Shown here: positions 53,301 to 61,327 of the stretch, in pieces
How the letters are laid out: each line of letters opens with the position of its first letter
Numbering within the stretch: position 1 is the stretch's first letter
NCBI GenBank assembly: GCA_041399065.1
Contig: JAWKTN010000012.1
Location: forward strand, 1 to 64,000
Length of the DNA stretch: 64,000 nucleotides
Direction: 5' to 3'
Source of the DNA: JAGQPD01 sp020426865
Lineage (GTDB): Bacteria; Planctomycetota; Planctomycetia; Pirellulales; Pirellulaceae
Made by a program: the position numbers and the translations under genes
The notes under the pieces: generated by a model
The model's database searches: none
Told to the model about the DNA's origin: nothing
Seen by the model: the letters and a program-made list of their open reading frames with translations, nothing else

Positions 53301-56265
53301 AACCGTGGCAGCGGATTTACCCGTCGAGCAAGTCTCTGCTCTTCGTTTGGAATTGATCGAAGATCGAGCTGATTTCGTTGACCCTCTAGGACGAGGCGAT
53401 CAACACCACGTAGTCATTCAAGAAATAGAGTTTCAGCTCGGAGACGGCGCAGAGGGAAGCGATCGCGGTGTTTCTCCAACGTCGGTCCTTGCGTTGCGCG
53501 GATCGGAACCGTTTCATTCGACTGCGCTTCTTCGGGAAGCGGTCGACGACAACTTGACGACACATGTGTGGTTTTACGATGCCGGCAACGCTCAACACGA
53601 CCGCACGATCTTGTTTGCATTCGATCCAGAATCCACTGGGGCCAGCACATCCATACGAATTCAGCTCAGATGCGGGGGGAATCAGGGGAACAACCCAAAG
53701 TGGTTTCGCCTTTCTGCGACCAACGACGACATCCCAGTGGCGCGGATTTGGTCGGACGCACAACGGCTCTTGGAGCGTGCTGTCGCAAATGATCCTACCG
53801 ATTACCGCGTGCGGTTAGCACTTTCGCAGCTTCTGATAAAACAACTTCCCCCCAACTACAGCGAAGCCCTCCGACATGCCTCGGCCGCGGTGGCGTTACG
53901 CCCCAACGCGACCGGCGGACATGCCGCAATTCTCGCCGCGATCGACGTCTCTAACATCCAGCTTGAAAGTTCATCTTCGAAAATCGCATTGGCTCATGCC
54001 GAAGCGTTGCGTCAGATCGACCCGCATCATCCGGCAATCAATGATCTTGTGGAAAAGCTCATCCAATACGGGCAGGAGCTTTCGAAAAAGAAAAATCACT
54101 CGCAAGCAGAGTCGGTCTATCGATTGTCGCTGCAATTAAGGTCTCCGAATGTAGTGACCTATTTCAGCATGCTGAGTTCGCTCACTGATAGCGGAAGGTA
54201 TCCACTCGCTGAGGAATCGGCTCAGCGAGTCATCGAGCTCGATCCCACCAACCCTCAAACTCTGAATTGGATGGGGGCCATTCATGGCGGTCAAAGTAAT
54301 AACGAAGAAGCAATTCGCTGGTATCGCAAGGCAATAGAAGCGAAGCCCAGCTATACGTTAGCGTACCGGAACTTAGCCGGGAGACTCACCGCGGTGGATC
54401 GCAAAGACGAGGCGATTGCGGTATTGAAAGACGCAACCATGATTGCTCCGTTGGAAGCCCAAAACTTCGATGACCTGGGGGACACGTTAAGCGCAGCAGA
54501 CAAGCCTGACGAGTCCATTGCCGCCTACCGCAAGGCAACCGAACTTGCTCCCTATGATGGCCACTATCGACTAGCGTTGGCGAACAAACTTCGGATGGAA
54601 CGACGCATTGATGAAGCCATCGAAGTCTGGAAGAACGCGATCGAACTTGACCCGGATGATTTCTCTCCTAGGAACAATTTGGCAGTATTCTATTTCTGGG
54701 AAGGCCGAATCGAGGAGGCTGCTGAGGAACAACATGAGTTAGTCAGGCGTCACCCACAGGAGCGCTACGCGCACTTCAACGTCGCGCACACCTTGGAAAT
54801 CCTGGAGCGTGACGACGAAGTACATTCGGCTTTCCAGCATTGGATCGAACAGCTGCCTGGAGACAGGTGGGCGTACGCTTCGTACGCTGACTTCCTTAAG
54901 GCACATGAGGATCCCGACAAAGCCATCGAGATGTACCGGACGGCGATCCGGATCAGCCCCAAATACGCATACGCATATCATAAACTGGGAGAACTGCTCG
55001 AAGAAGAAGACCGAATCGATGAGGCCATCGAGCTGTACAAACAGGAGATTGTCGAATTGCCTCGAACGGGCTGGCCCTACCAAGCGCTGGCGCGACTCTT
55101 GAGAGCAAGGGATCGATTCGACGAGGTGATACCAGTCTTCGAGAAGGCTTATCACGACCAACCGGGAAACGCTGAACTACTTCAGGTGATCTCACAAGCA
55201 TTTAGCGTTGCCCCAAAGGCTTCAGAGGAACATGCCGAGTGGGCTCTAGAATTGGCAAAAAGAGCGGTGCAAGTGCGTCCTGAATACCAGTATGGTTATC
55301 GTCCACTGGGAGTACTTTATTATCGAACGGGCAACTTCCAAGACTCACTTTCTTCGTTTGATGATTACCTTCGCATCGAATGGAAACAATATACGGCTGC
55401 TTCTAATGTATCGTACAACGTTGCCATCGCATTGAGCTTTAAAGCCATGGCCGCGTTCAAACTGGGCCAAGAGGAGCAGGCTCATGAATACCTTGGGGAG
55501 GCAGAAGGAGCACTTCGCCGTTATGCTTTCATTGATTCGTCCATTCTTAACGAGTCGGTGCCTAGCTTTTACGACTGGAATAACTGGCTGTTAGCCAATG
55601 GCCGCCGCGCGCTGGACGAGGCGCGAACGTTGATGGGAATGCCGACCGAGTTTTCTGATGAATCCATCCTCGAGCACCTTCTCGAATCAAGCTCTCTTTA
55701 CGTCGAGAATTCCCCTCAAGATTCACAATCGATCCTGGAGCTTTGCAATCATTTGGCTCATGCGGGAAAGAGTGAGCAAGTGGTGGAGTTGTGTCGAAAC
55801 CACCTGAATTCGCTGACGGAAGAAAGCAACCCGGTTCATCGGATGCGATTTGCCAGGGCCTACTTCTTGATTCCCTCCTCCGATCCGACGCTTCTGCAGG
55901 AGGCAATCAGCGAGATCGAATTTGCCATGAAGTCCACTGCCCATACGATAAAAGACAAGTTCTGGACCCGGACAGTCTACGGCATGAGCCAGTACCGCAT
56001 GGGCAACTACGCGGAAGCAGAAGAGACTCTCACTCCCACCATCAATTGGGACGCCGACCTTCGAGAATCCGTTGGCAGGCACGCCTTGCTGTTTCGTAGC
56101 ATGGCACGTCAACAGCTGGGCAAGCACGACGAAGCACTGGCCGACTTCCGGCGCGCGGAAGCGAACCTGAACTCACTAACCGCCATCGAAAAAGAATGGT
56201 GGTCTGAGAACAACCCCGTGTTCTACGGTGAAGCCCGGCAGTTACTCGATATCGACAGTGAATGA
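50338..56265 (+). CDS. Giant Ser/Thr protein kinase with TPR repeats
   Basis: 1975 residues. The kinase domain (about 135-430) has the Gly loop GEIARGGMGAVLKG, the Lys in LAFKVL, the catalytic loop VIHRDLKPANIM with Asp about 257, and MDWGLAK in place of DFG, which is common in planctomycete kinases. A TM helix lies at about 466-485 (LFVALAGTAMLTLILAGGGW). After that come a large middle region and TPR-like helices (about 1140-1960; NLAVFYFWEGRIEEAAEEQH). The kinase faces the cytoplasm and the TPR part the periplasm or exterior. It follows the ECF sigma gene at 160 bases. Confidence 0.88.
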   Translation: MNEPSQDLSALFEAAIQIESDQERREFVDRACGGNDTLKAELERLLESNSKAAGFLSSPPPGLGKTCVMPENIEDGPSVSPSHGSVLELLGQTVDGKLPRVALESSPIEGPDPVVRPRSAEMPRQESNSRYRLDGEIARGGMGAVLKGRDTDLGRDLAFKVLLDEHRDKPAVIQRFVEEAQIGGQLQHPGIAPVYELGQFQDQRPFFTMKLVKGQTLSALLSERRSPADDRAKFLGIFEQVCQTMAYAHSRGVIHRDLKPANIMVGAFGEVQVMDWGLAKVLSAGGIADERKEFDDRTRVSIIQTIRSLGSDTPDVGSVGSGGSQTQMGSVLGTPAYMPPEQALGEIDRLDQRSDVFGLGAILCQILTGDPPYTGDSHTEVFRKASRAKLQECYDRLSEHVQDDELIAIARDSLQPEPEDRIRDAGVLAHRVADYLESVDNRLREAELQRAAEAARVVEERKRRKLFVALAGTAMLTLILAGGGWMWIQQQQAAMAQAKAEQNRELHQQIASELSTARTLANLDEQGLPTVESVDRSLAAIQRAQALIKTGDVEEWAKDDLVALTTAIRSLRSDFALVAALDEAWQKEMDYQTQRENWVRVLQMQGNAVNAQGAAQDTTSEDLGSDSVPSLFSMPNPAVHYEKAFADWGLTLSDDRQTESTEKLKALDPELQAIAFNGLDRWRNLLKAPLQIEEWQQLQWKFLEPVELKSNAHTEFAILEDQSILASGPTPHAGYELVFDTDVKEISAIRMEAMLHDSLPNRGPGRSSNGVFRSQNWVHYAPLDAPQLKKELPLQLRYGTADYNLRRAFVEYGHWHIIGGAGRPHAAVYWPEESVRSASGFRIWITSPDRERKSPDQWGRMRFSVLQDTAALAARRKTIDWLAELLQDADSDSWRSEMRNEIDNAQVVDLITRAGAELTNDQPTQYQIQLAEYLAYRDNRQLGPSWPQDVKWHALENVQLSAANGTELSITDDAVIQASGPNPSSETITVAADLPVEQVSALRLELIEDRADFVDPLGRGDQHHVVIQEIEFQLGDGAEGSDRGVSPTSVLALRGSEPFHSTALLREAVDDNLTTHVWFYDAGNAQHDRTILFAFDPESTGASTSIRIQLRCGGNQGNNPKWFRLSATNDDIPVARIWSDAQRLLERAVANDPTDYRVRLALSQLLIKQLPPNYSEALRHASAAVALRPNATGGHAAILAAIDVSNIQLESSSSKIALAHAEALRQIDPHHPAINDLVEKLIQYGQELSKKKNHSQAESVYRLSLQLRSPNVVTYFSMLSSLTDSGRYPLAEESAQRVIELDPTNPQTLNWMGAIHGGQSNNEEAIRWYRKAIEAKPSYTLAYRNLAGRLTAVDRKDEAIAVLKDATMIAPLEAQNFDDLGDTLSAADKPDESIAAYRKATELAPYDGHYRLALANKLRMERRIDEAIEVWKNAIELDPDDFSPRNNLAVFYFWEGRIEEAAEEQHELVRRHPQERYAHFNVAHTLEILERDDEVHSAFQHWIEQLPGDRWAYASYADFLKAHEDPDKAIEMYRTAIRISPKYAYAYHKLGELLEEEDRIDEAIELYKQEIVELPRTGWPYQALARLLRARDRFDEVIPVFEKAYHDQPGNAELLQVISQAFSVAPKASEEHAEWALELAKRAVQVRPEYQYGYRPLGVLYYRTGNFQDSLSSFDDYLRIEWKQYTAASNVSYNVAIALSFKAMAAFKLGQEEQAHEYLGEAEGALRRYAFIDSSILNESVPSFYDWNNWLLANGRRALDEARTLMGMPTEFSDESILEHLLESSSLYVENSPQDSQSILELCNHLAHAGKSEQVVELCRNHLNSLTEESNPVHRMRFARAYFLIPSSDPTLLQEAISEIEFAMKSTAHTIKDKFWTRTVYGMSQYRMGNYAEAEETLTPTINWDADLRESVGRHALLFRSMARQQLGKHDEALADFRRAEANLNSLTAIEKEWWSENNPVFYGEARQLLDIDSE

Positions 56266-56376
56266 GAAGACTCGCAAATTTTGGATGACGGTTGCGAATC
56301 GCAGTAGCAATCTGCCGAGCCCGAATAGCCCCGCTGCCTGACAGCGACGAATTACACCCCATATCAAAGACCAAGA

Positions 56377-57210
56377 ATGAGCCGACTAAAGTCACGTGAT
56401 ATCCGCGCCGTCTATCGCCTGCTAGGTGACATCCGATCCGTTGGAAGCCAACCGGATCGTTGGCCGATGTTTGCGTTGGATGGTATTCGACGTCTGCTTA
56501 ATGCCCAGTTTGCATCGGGAGCTTTGGTCCCGCTGCCAGAGCCTGGCAAAACTGGCCCGATTGTTCCCGAAGTTCATATGCTAGTCGGGCTCGATGATCA
56601 AGAAGCAATCGACAGGCACGAAAAGCTCTTGTCGAGTGGTAACATGCCCATGGGAGCGTACTTCGAAAGACGTTTTGCGATGCGACTTCGGTTTTCGGCG
56701 ATGCGCCGACAGGATGTCATCAGTGACGAAGAATTCTACGCTGATCCTGTCAGCCAATCTCGGTTCCTCGATCTGGGCGTCGACCATTTCTTACACTCCG
56801 AGTTCGTCGCGTTGAGTATCGGAAAAATCGCTGCGATGTTTGTCTTGCGGTCTGTTGGCAAACCGCCCTTCGACCGCCGTGAGCTACGCATGTTCAAGCT
56901 CTTTCATTTGGAAATGGCGCGCATGTGGAAGACGGATCTGGCAGTGCCCGATGATTTTCAAGTGCGGGAGCTTGCTCCGCGACAAAAGCAAGTCCTCTGG
57001 ATGCTTTGCAGCGGCGAGAGTGAAAAGAGAATTGCTGAACGCTTGGATATTAGCCCGCACACTGTTCATGACTACGTAAAGGCCCTGTACAAGCACTTCG
57101 ATGTCTCGGGACGCAACGAGTTGCTTGTGAAAGTGCTACGTCATCCGTCGAATCGACTGGGCGAAATGGCCATGCCCTCGACCGATTGGGAATATCGCGG
57201 CGATCTATGA
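56377..57210 (+). CDS. LuxR-type HTH regulator, first tandem copy
   Basis: 277 residues. Residues about 1-195 form a sensory-like domain of unknown fold (SRLKSRDIRAVYRLLGDIRS). The C-terminal 65 residues are a LuxR/FixJ HTH: LAPRQKQVLWMLCSGESEKR, IAERLDISPHTVHDYVKALY. No receiver domain with a phosphoacceptor Asp is seen, so it is probably not a response regulator. Its neighbour at 57281 is a tandem duplicate. It follows the kinase gene and may be in its regulatory path. Confidence 0.85.
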   Translation: MSRLKSRDIRAVYRLLGDIRSVGSQPDRWPMFALDGIRRLLNAQFASGALVPLPEPGKTGPIVPEVHMLVGLDDQEAIDRHEKLLSSGNMPMGAYFERRFAMRLRFSAMRRQDVISDEEFYADPVSQSRFLDLGVDHFLHSEFVALSIGKIAAMFVLRSVGKPPFDRRELRMFKLFHLEMARMWKTDLAVPDDFQVRELAPRQKQVLWMLCSGESEKRIAERLDISPHTVHDYVKALYKHFDVSGRNELLVKVLRHPSNRLGEMAMPSTDWEYRGDL

Positions 57211-57280
57211 GTTCGATCGGCAACGTGGTAATCCGGGATGCGCAGGAAACTGACGCAACACTCAAGACGAAAGATGAAGA

Positions 57281-58114
57281 ATGAGCCGATTAAAGTCACG
57301 TGATATCCGCGCTGTGTACCGCCTATTAGGTGACATCCGATCCGTCGGGAACCAACCCGATCGCTGGCCGTTGTTTGCGCTAGATGGCATACGTCATCTG
57401 CTTGATGCTCAATTTGCAGCAGGGATTTTGGCGCCGCTGCCAGAGCCAGGCATACCAGACCCGATTGTTCCCGAAGTTCATTTGTTGGTGGGGCTCGAGG
57501 ATCAGGACATCATCGACAAGCACTTCAAACTGCTCTCGAGCGGCCAGATGGTCATGGGACCGTACTACGAAAAACGGTATGCGATGCCCCTTCGATTTGC
57601 CACGCTGCGTAGACAAGATGTTATCAGTGACGAAGAATTTTACGCGGACCCAGTCAACCGATCGCGATTCCTCGATCTGGGCGTCGACCAATTCTTACAC
57701 TCCGAATTCGTCGCGTTGAGTCTCGGCAAGATCGTCGTCTTGTTTGTTCTGCGTGCTATCGGGGAACCGCCCTTCGACCGCCGCGAGCAACGCATGCTCA
57801 AACTTTTCCACCTGGAAATGGCACGTATGTGGAAAGCGGATCTGGCAGTACCCGATGACTATCAAGTGCGCGAACTTTCGCCTCGGCAAAAGCAAGTCCT
57901 CTGGATGCTCTGCAGCGGCGAGAGTGAAAAACGAATCTCCGATCGCTTGGATATTAGCCCGCACACCGTCCACGACTACGTAAAGGCCCTGTACAAGCAC
58001 TTCGATGTCTCGGGACGCAGCGAGTTGCTCGTGAAAGTCCTACGTCATCCGTCGAACCGATTGGGCGAAATGGCCATGCCGCCGACCGAATGGGAATATC
58101 GCGGGGGTGTGTAG
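57281..58114 (+). CDS. LuxR-type HTH regulator, second tandem copy
   Basis: 277 residues, same length and start (MSRLKSRDIRAVYRLLGDIR) as the gene at 56377; I estimate about four fifths identity. The HTH region is nearly unchanged (RQKQVLWMLCSGESEKRISD, DISPHTVHDYVKALYKHFDV), while the sensory-like part differs more. This is the pattern of a recent duplication in which the DNA site is kept and the input diverges. It starts 70 bases after the first copy. Confidence 0.85.
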   Translation: MSRLKSRDIRAVYRLLGDIRSVGNQPDRWPLFALDGIRHLLDAQFAAGILAPLPEPGIPDPIVPEVHLLVGLEDQDIIDKHFKLLSSGQMVMGPYYEKRYAMPLRFATLRRQDVISDEEFYADPVNRSRFLDLGVDQFLHSEFVALSLGKIVVLFVLRAIGEPPFDRREQRMLKLFHLEMARMWKADLAVPDDYQVRELSPRQKQVLWMLCSGESEKRISDRLDISPHTVHDYVKALYKHFDVSGRSELLVKVLRHPSNRLGEMAMPPTEWEYRGGV

Positions 58115-58770
58115 AGTCGACCGCGGCGTAGATACTTGCGTGTCGTGAGCCGCTTGGTTTGAAACGCAGAGAACGCCGAGAACGCAGAGGCTCCGGGATC
58201 TCTGCGCCTCCGCGTTTCCATCGTGAACATCCAGCGGCCAGGGTTTTGACAGACCAGTCTTAGCAAGATTTGAGGTATATCCCCGGTTTAGGGGAATTGG
58301 TTATCCGAATCGTTTTCAGTAATCTCAATCGCAAACACATCGGATGAGCCGAAGGATTTGAGCACGTTTCGATTGCGTGTTGAATTTGGCTCTGCATCTG
58401 ACGATGTGGTCGCAAAATAACCTTTACCTACTGCCGCAAGGAGAGATCTAGTGAACCTGAACTGCTGGTAATTCGAAACTCCGTTCGGAAAGCTGTCGCA
58501 AATCGATGAGGTTTGGACAGTTTGCGTTAATGCCAGCTCGTCTAAAGAGTTCAACCGCCGAACAATCCGGCCTTTGCGTAATCAATGGCAGCCGTGGTGG
58601 TCTCTGGTTCCTCATCGTCCACAGCTGAGGATCTCGGGCCAATTGTTCGTAGGTTCGCTGCAATTGGGAGGGCGAGGCTTCTGCCGATCCTTGATGTGCG
58701 GTTCGACAGGACCCTCACCCTCCCGGAGTCGAGCTTCCTCTCGCCATTTATCGAAAAGAAAGTATCACCG
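58115..58770. other. Intergenic region, 656 bases
   Basis: No gene is supported. It contains the inverted repeat at 58161-58218 and the 5' flank of the first PEP-CTERM gene. Confidence 0.45.
58161..58218. repeat. Inverted repeat (GAAACGCAGAG type)
   Basis: GAAACGCAGAGAACGCCGAG and a following CGCAGAGGC are answered by GCCTCCGCGTTTC at 58206-58218, giving partial complementarity. Similar ACGCAGAG repeats are familiar as extragenic sequence in this type of genome. Confidence 0.5.
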
Positions 58771-59577
58771 ATGCACAAAGAGATATTCACACGTTGCTTA
58801 TTGACAATCACCGGATTGACGACGTTGCTCGTCTGTTCACAGTCTGTCCTTGCGGAAACGGAGTTCTTCGAGGCGGACTTTTTTGACGCGGATGGGACTC
58901 CTGAATTCGGCTTCTTTCCGTTTCCCCTTGAGTTTCCCACGGTCGGCCCACCTATCCCCATCCAGAACCCGGACCAAGTCCTTCCCGGTGTCCGGCTCGA
59001 GCACGTTGCGGACGGAATCGACCAATCTTCCCTCCGTGTTGTTCACGCACATGATCTCAAGCCGGATGCAACTGGCACCGACACAAGCACGCGCAACACG
59101 AGCTTTATCTTTTCGGCACCGGCGGGACACGACGCCATCTGTTGCTTCAATTCGACGCGTGATGGAGAGGCGACCGCTGTGCATTTCGAGCTGACTCTTG
59201 ATGCGGAAGGTGCTGGTTTTGATTCTCTCTTTGCATTTCCCTGGACTGGCACTGGCGCGAGTACCCGCGGCTTCGTGCAGGTGCCCGTGGCAACTGGCCT
59301 ACAGCAGTATTCGTGGACTGACGATTCCACAGCGATGCTCGATCGCCTCAATTCGGGCGAAGACATCGGACTCGGCTTCGCTCTGTTTTCTCGTGCCGAC
59401 GTGGCCAACGGCCCGGTGGAGTTCTCTGCTATCGCAGACAACTTTTCGGTGTCCGTCCAAACCGTTCCCGAGCCGACGTCCGGTGTCGCTTTCCTTGTCG
59501 GAGTCACGGTAGTTGCCCTCTCTTGTCACCGACGCCGTCCTGGTGGCTTGGCCTCGCTTTCCCGTTCCATTTGCTGA
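58771..59577 (+). CDS. PEP-CTERM exported protein
   Basis: 268 residues from the ATG at 58771, starting with a signal peptide (FTRCLLTITGLTTLLVCSQSV). The mature protein is acidic and rich in Asp/Phe near the start, without an enzyme motif. It ends with the sorting signal VPEPTSGVAFLVGVTVVALS followed by basic residues. PEP-CTERM proteins are exported and processed by an exosortase, probably to reach the cell surface or exopolysaccharide matrix. It heads a run of four or more such genes. Confidence 0.82.
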   Translation: MHKEIFTRCLLTITGLTTLLVCSQSVLAETEFFEADFFDADGTPEFGFFPFPLEFPTVGPPIPIQNPDQVLPGVRLEHVADGIDQSSLRVVHAHDLKPDATGTDTSTRNTSFIFSAPAGHDAICCFNSTRDGEATAVHFELTLDAEGAGFDSLFAFPWTGTGASTRGFVQVPVATGLQQYSWTDDSTAMLDRLNSGEDIGLGFALFSRADVANGPVEFSAIADNFSVSVQTVPEPTSGVAFLVGVTVVALSCHRRRPGGLASLSRSIC

Positions 59578-59629
59578 AGCCAAACACCTCGAACTAACAA
59601 TCCTTTATTTCAAAACAGGACAATCAAAA

Positions 59630-60373
59630 ATGCAGTCTATTTCCGAAGGTCTTCTTTCGCTATTTCGATCAGCTTGTACTTTCAATTGCGGTATTCGTCC
59701 TTGGCTGGTACTCGCGGTTATGTTTTTGCACGTGTGCAGTGCCAATGCCGAGACCCTATTCGACAATCTTGGTCCCGATGACACGTTTGCACTCGAAGGC
59801 CCTGGTGGTGCCTTGGGAATCGGCGTCGGCGGAGAAAAAGACTTTAAGTCAGGTTTCCGTTTCACACCCGCTGCAGACTATTTGCTTGATTCCGTAACGG
59901 CACCGATCGTTCAGTTTCCGCCCGGCGGACCGAATCCGATCACGATCGAGTTGTATGAGTCGGGGGCGGATGGGCTTCCTGGCGAACTCCTCGACTCTTC
60001 TCAGTCGCTCCAAGTGCCGCTCATCCTTGCACCTAGCGCTAGCGTGTTCGAGTTCGCGGGCGATACGGTCATGAAGGCTGGCGTCGACTACTTCATCGCA
60101 GCGCGCGCAGACGATACACAGGCGATCCCCGCCGCCTGGAATTTCAACTCGACGGAACACCTGGGAACGAACATCACTTTCAGCAACGCACGCTCGGACG
60201 GCACGATGGGGTGGAGAGAAAGTGAAATAGATTTGCTGCTTGCCGCTCGCATCGAAGGTACGCTCGTTCCCGAACCGTCCTCTGCATCCCTGCTCGCTTT
60301 GGCGTTGCCTGCTTTCGCACGTCTTGGTCGCCGCAAGCGATATCTTGAAGCCAGCTCGCATGCCGATGCATGA
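59630..60373 (+). CDS. PEP-CTERM exported protein
   Basis: 247 residues from the ATG at 59630, with a signal peptide (LVLAVMFLHVCSANA). The mature part has an ETLFDNLGPDDTFALEG segment typical of lectin- or adhesin-like beta-sandwiches. It ends LVPEPSSASLLALALPAF followed by RLGRRKR, a PEP-CTERM signal. It begins 52 bases after the previous gene. Confidence 0.82.
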   Translation: MQSISEGLLSLFRSACTFNCGIRPWLVLAVMFLHVCSANAETLFDNLGPDDTFALEGPGGALGIGVGGEKDFKSGFRFTPAADYLLDSVTAPIVQFPPGGPNPITIELYESGADGLPGELLDSSQSLQVPLILAPSASVFEFAGDTVMKAGVDYFIAARADDTQAIPAAWNFNSTEHLGTNITFSNARSDGTMGWRESEIDLLLAARIEGTLVPEPSSASLLALALPAFARLGRRKRYLEASSHADA

Positions 60374-60456
60374 GCCGAGCCGCAGTGACTTCATTTCGCC
60401 GCCAGTGGCCTCAACCGAAATGTTCCTTTCCCAATAGGCAGCTACGAAACTTGAAA

Positions 60457-61320
60457 ATGCACTATCTACAACCCACTACCCTAATAGTCGCGATGTGTCT
60501 TTGGCTTGCGCCAATTCTGCCCGATTCTCCGATGTGCCGTGCTCAGGCGATCCTGGATGGAGACTTTGATTCGCTACCCGTTGGGACGGCGCCCGACAAT
60601 GACGTGCCGGCCGGGGCGTGGCATTTCACTCAAGGGCTCCGATTTGTCAACGAACTGGACGATCCAGAAGTTTTCACGATCGTACCGACCGATTCGTTCT
60701 CGCCAGGATCGCTTGGGAACTCGCTTCGAATCAACGGTGCGGAATCGGCCCTTCACCACGTCACGAACCGTTTGGTCGACGACCAACGATTTTCCGGTGA
60801 GTACACACTTCGTTTCGACACGTATGTCGTCAGCGGCGGTGGCGGGAGCATTTACATTGCCGGCAATCATCGCGGCGGCGAAGAGATACACGACGGAGGC
60901 GCCAACCACAATACGGATCGTGGTCCACAATTGGTGTTTGAACCGGATGGTCGTCTGTCAGCAACCGTCGGATCCACAGCTCCCAACGGCCCCGCGACGA
61001 GTCGAACCCTCGGCGAGTATGAGTTCGACGAGTGGCTAACCTACGAAATCCGAGGCAATGTTGTTGGCAACAATGGAGCGAATCGTTTCGACCTCTATGC
61101 CGTCCTTGACTCGGGAGAACTAAGCGAGATAGCGAGCAACATTCCGTTCCGCAGTCGCGCTCTGGCGCCGGAGTATATCGACCGAGTCACATTGGCTCAT
61201 TTTGGCCTCGGAAACACCGAGCAGTACTTTGACAACATCCGCTTCGTACCTGAGCCAACTTCCTTTGGGCTACTCCCTCTCGCACTGTTCTGCCTTATCG
61301 CGCGCCTTCTTCGAAAGTGA
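60457..61320 (+). CDS. PEP-CTERM exported protein, laminin-G-like
   Basis: 287 residues from the ATG at 60457, with a signal peptide (TTLIVAMCLWLAPILPDSPM). The mature domain (LDGDFDSLPVGTAPDNDVPA, FSGEYTLRFDTYVVSGGGGS) looks like a concanavalin/LamG-type beta-sandwich. The tail VPEPTSFGLLPLALFCLIAR ends with RKK-type residues, a PEP-CTERM signal. The gene is 8 bases before the next, so it is probably in the same operon. Confidence 0.82.
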   Translation: MHYLQPTTLIVAMCLWLAPILPDSPMCRAQAILDGDFDSLPVGTAPDNDVPAGAWHFTQGLRFVNELDDPEVFTIVPTDSFSPGSLGNSLRINGAESALHHVTNRLVDDQRFSGEYTLRFDTYVVSGGGGSIYIAGNHRGGEEIHDGGANHNTDRGPQLVFEPDGRLSATVGSTAPNGPATSRTLGEYEFDEWLTYEIRGNVVGNNGANRFDLYAVLDSGELSEIASNIPFRSRALAPEYIDRVTLAHFGLGNTEQYFDNIRFVPEPTSFGLLPLALFCLIARLLRK

Positions 61321-61327
61321 AATCCCG

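Noticed and set aside
59849..60394. A minus-strand ORF of 181 residues
   Set aside because: It is the shadow of the PEP-CTERM gene at 59630, which has a signal peptide and a sorting motif.
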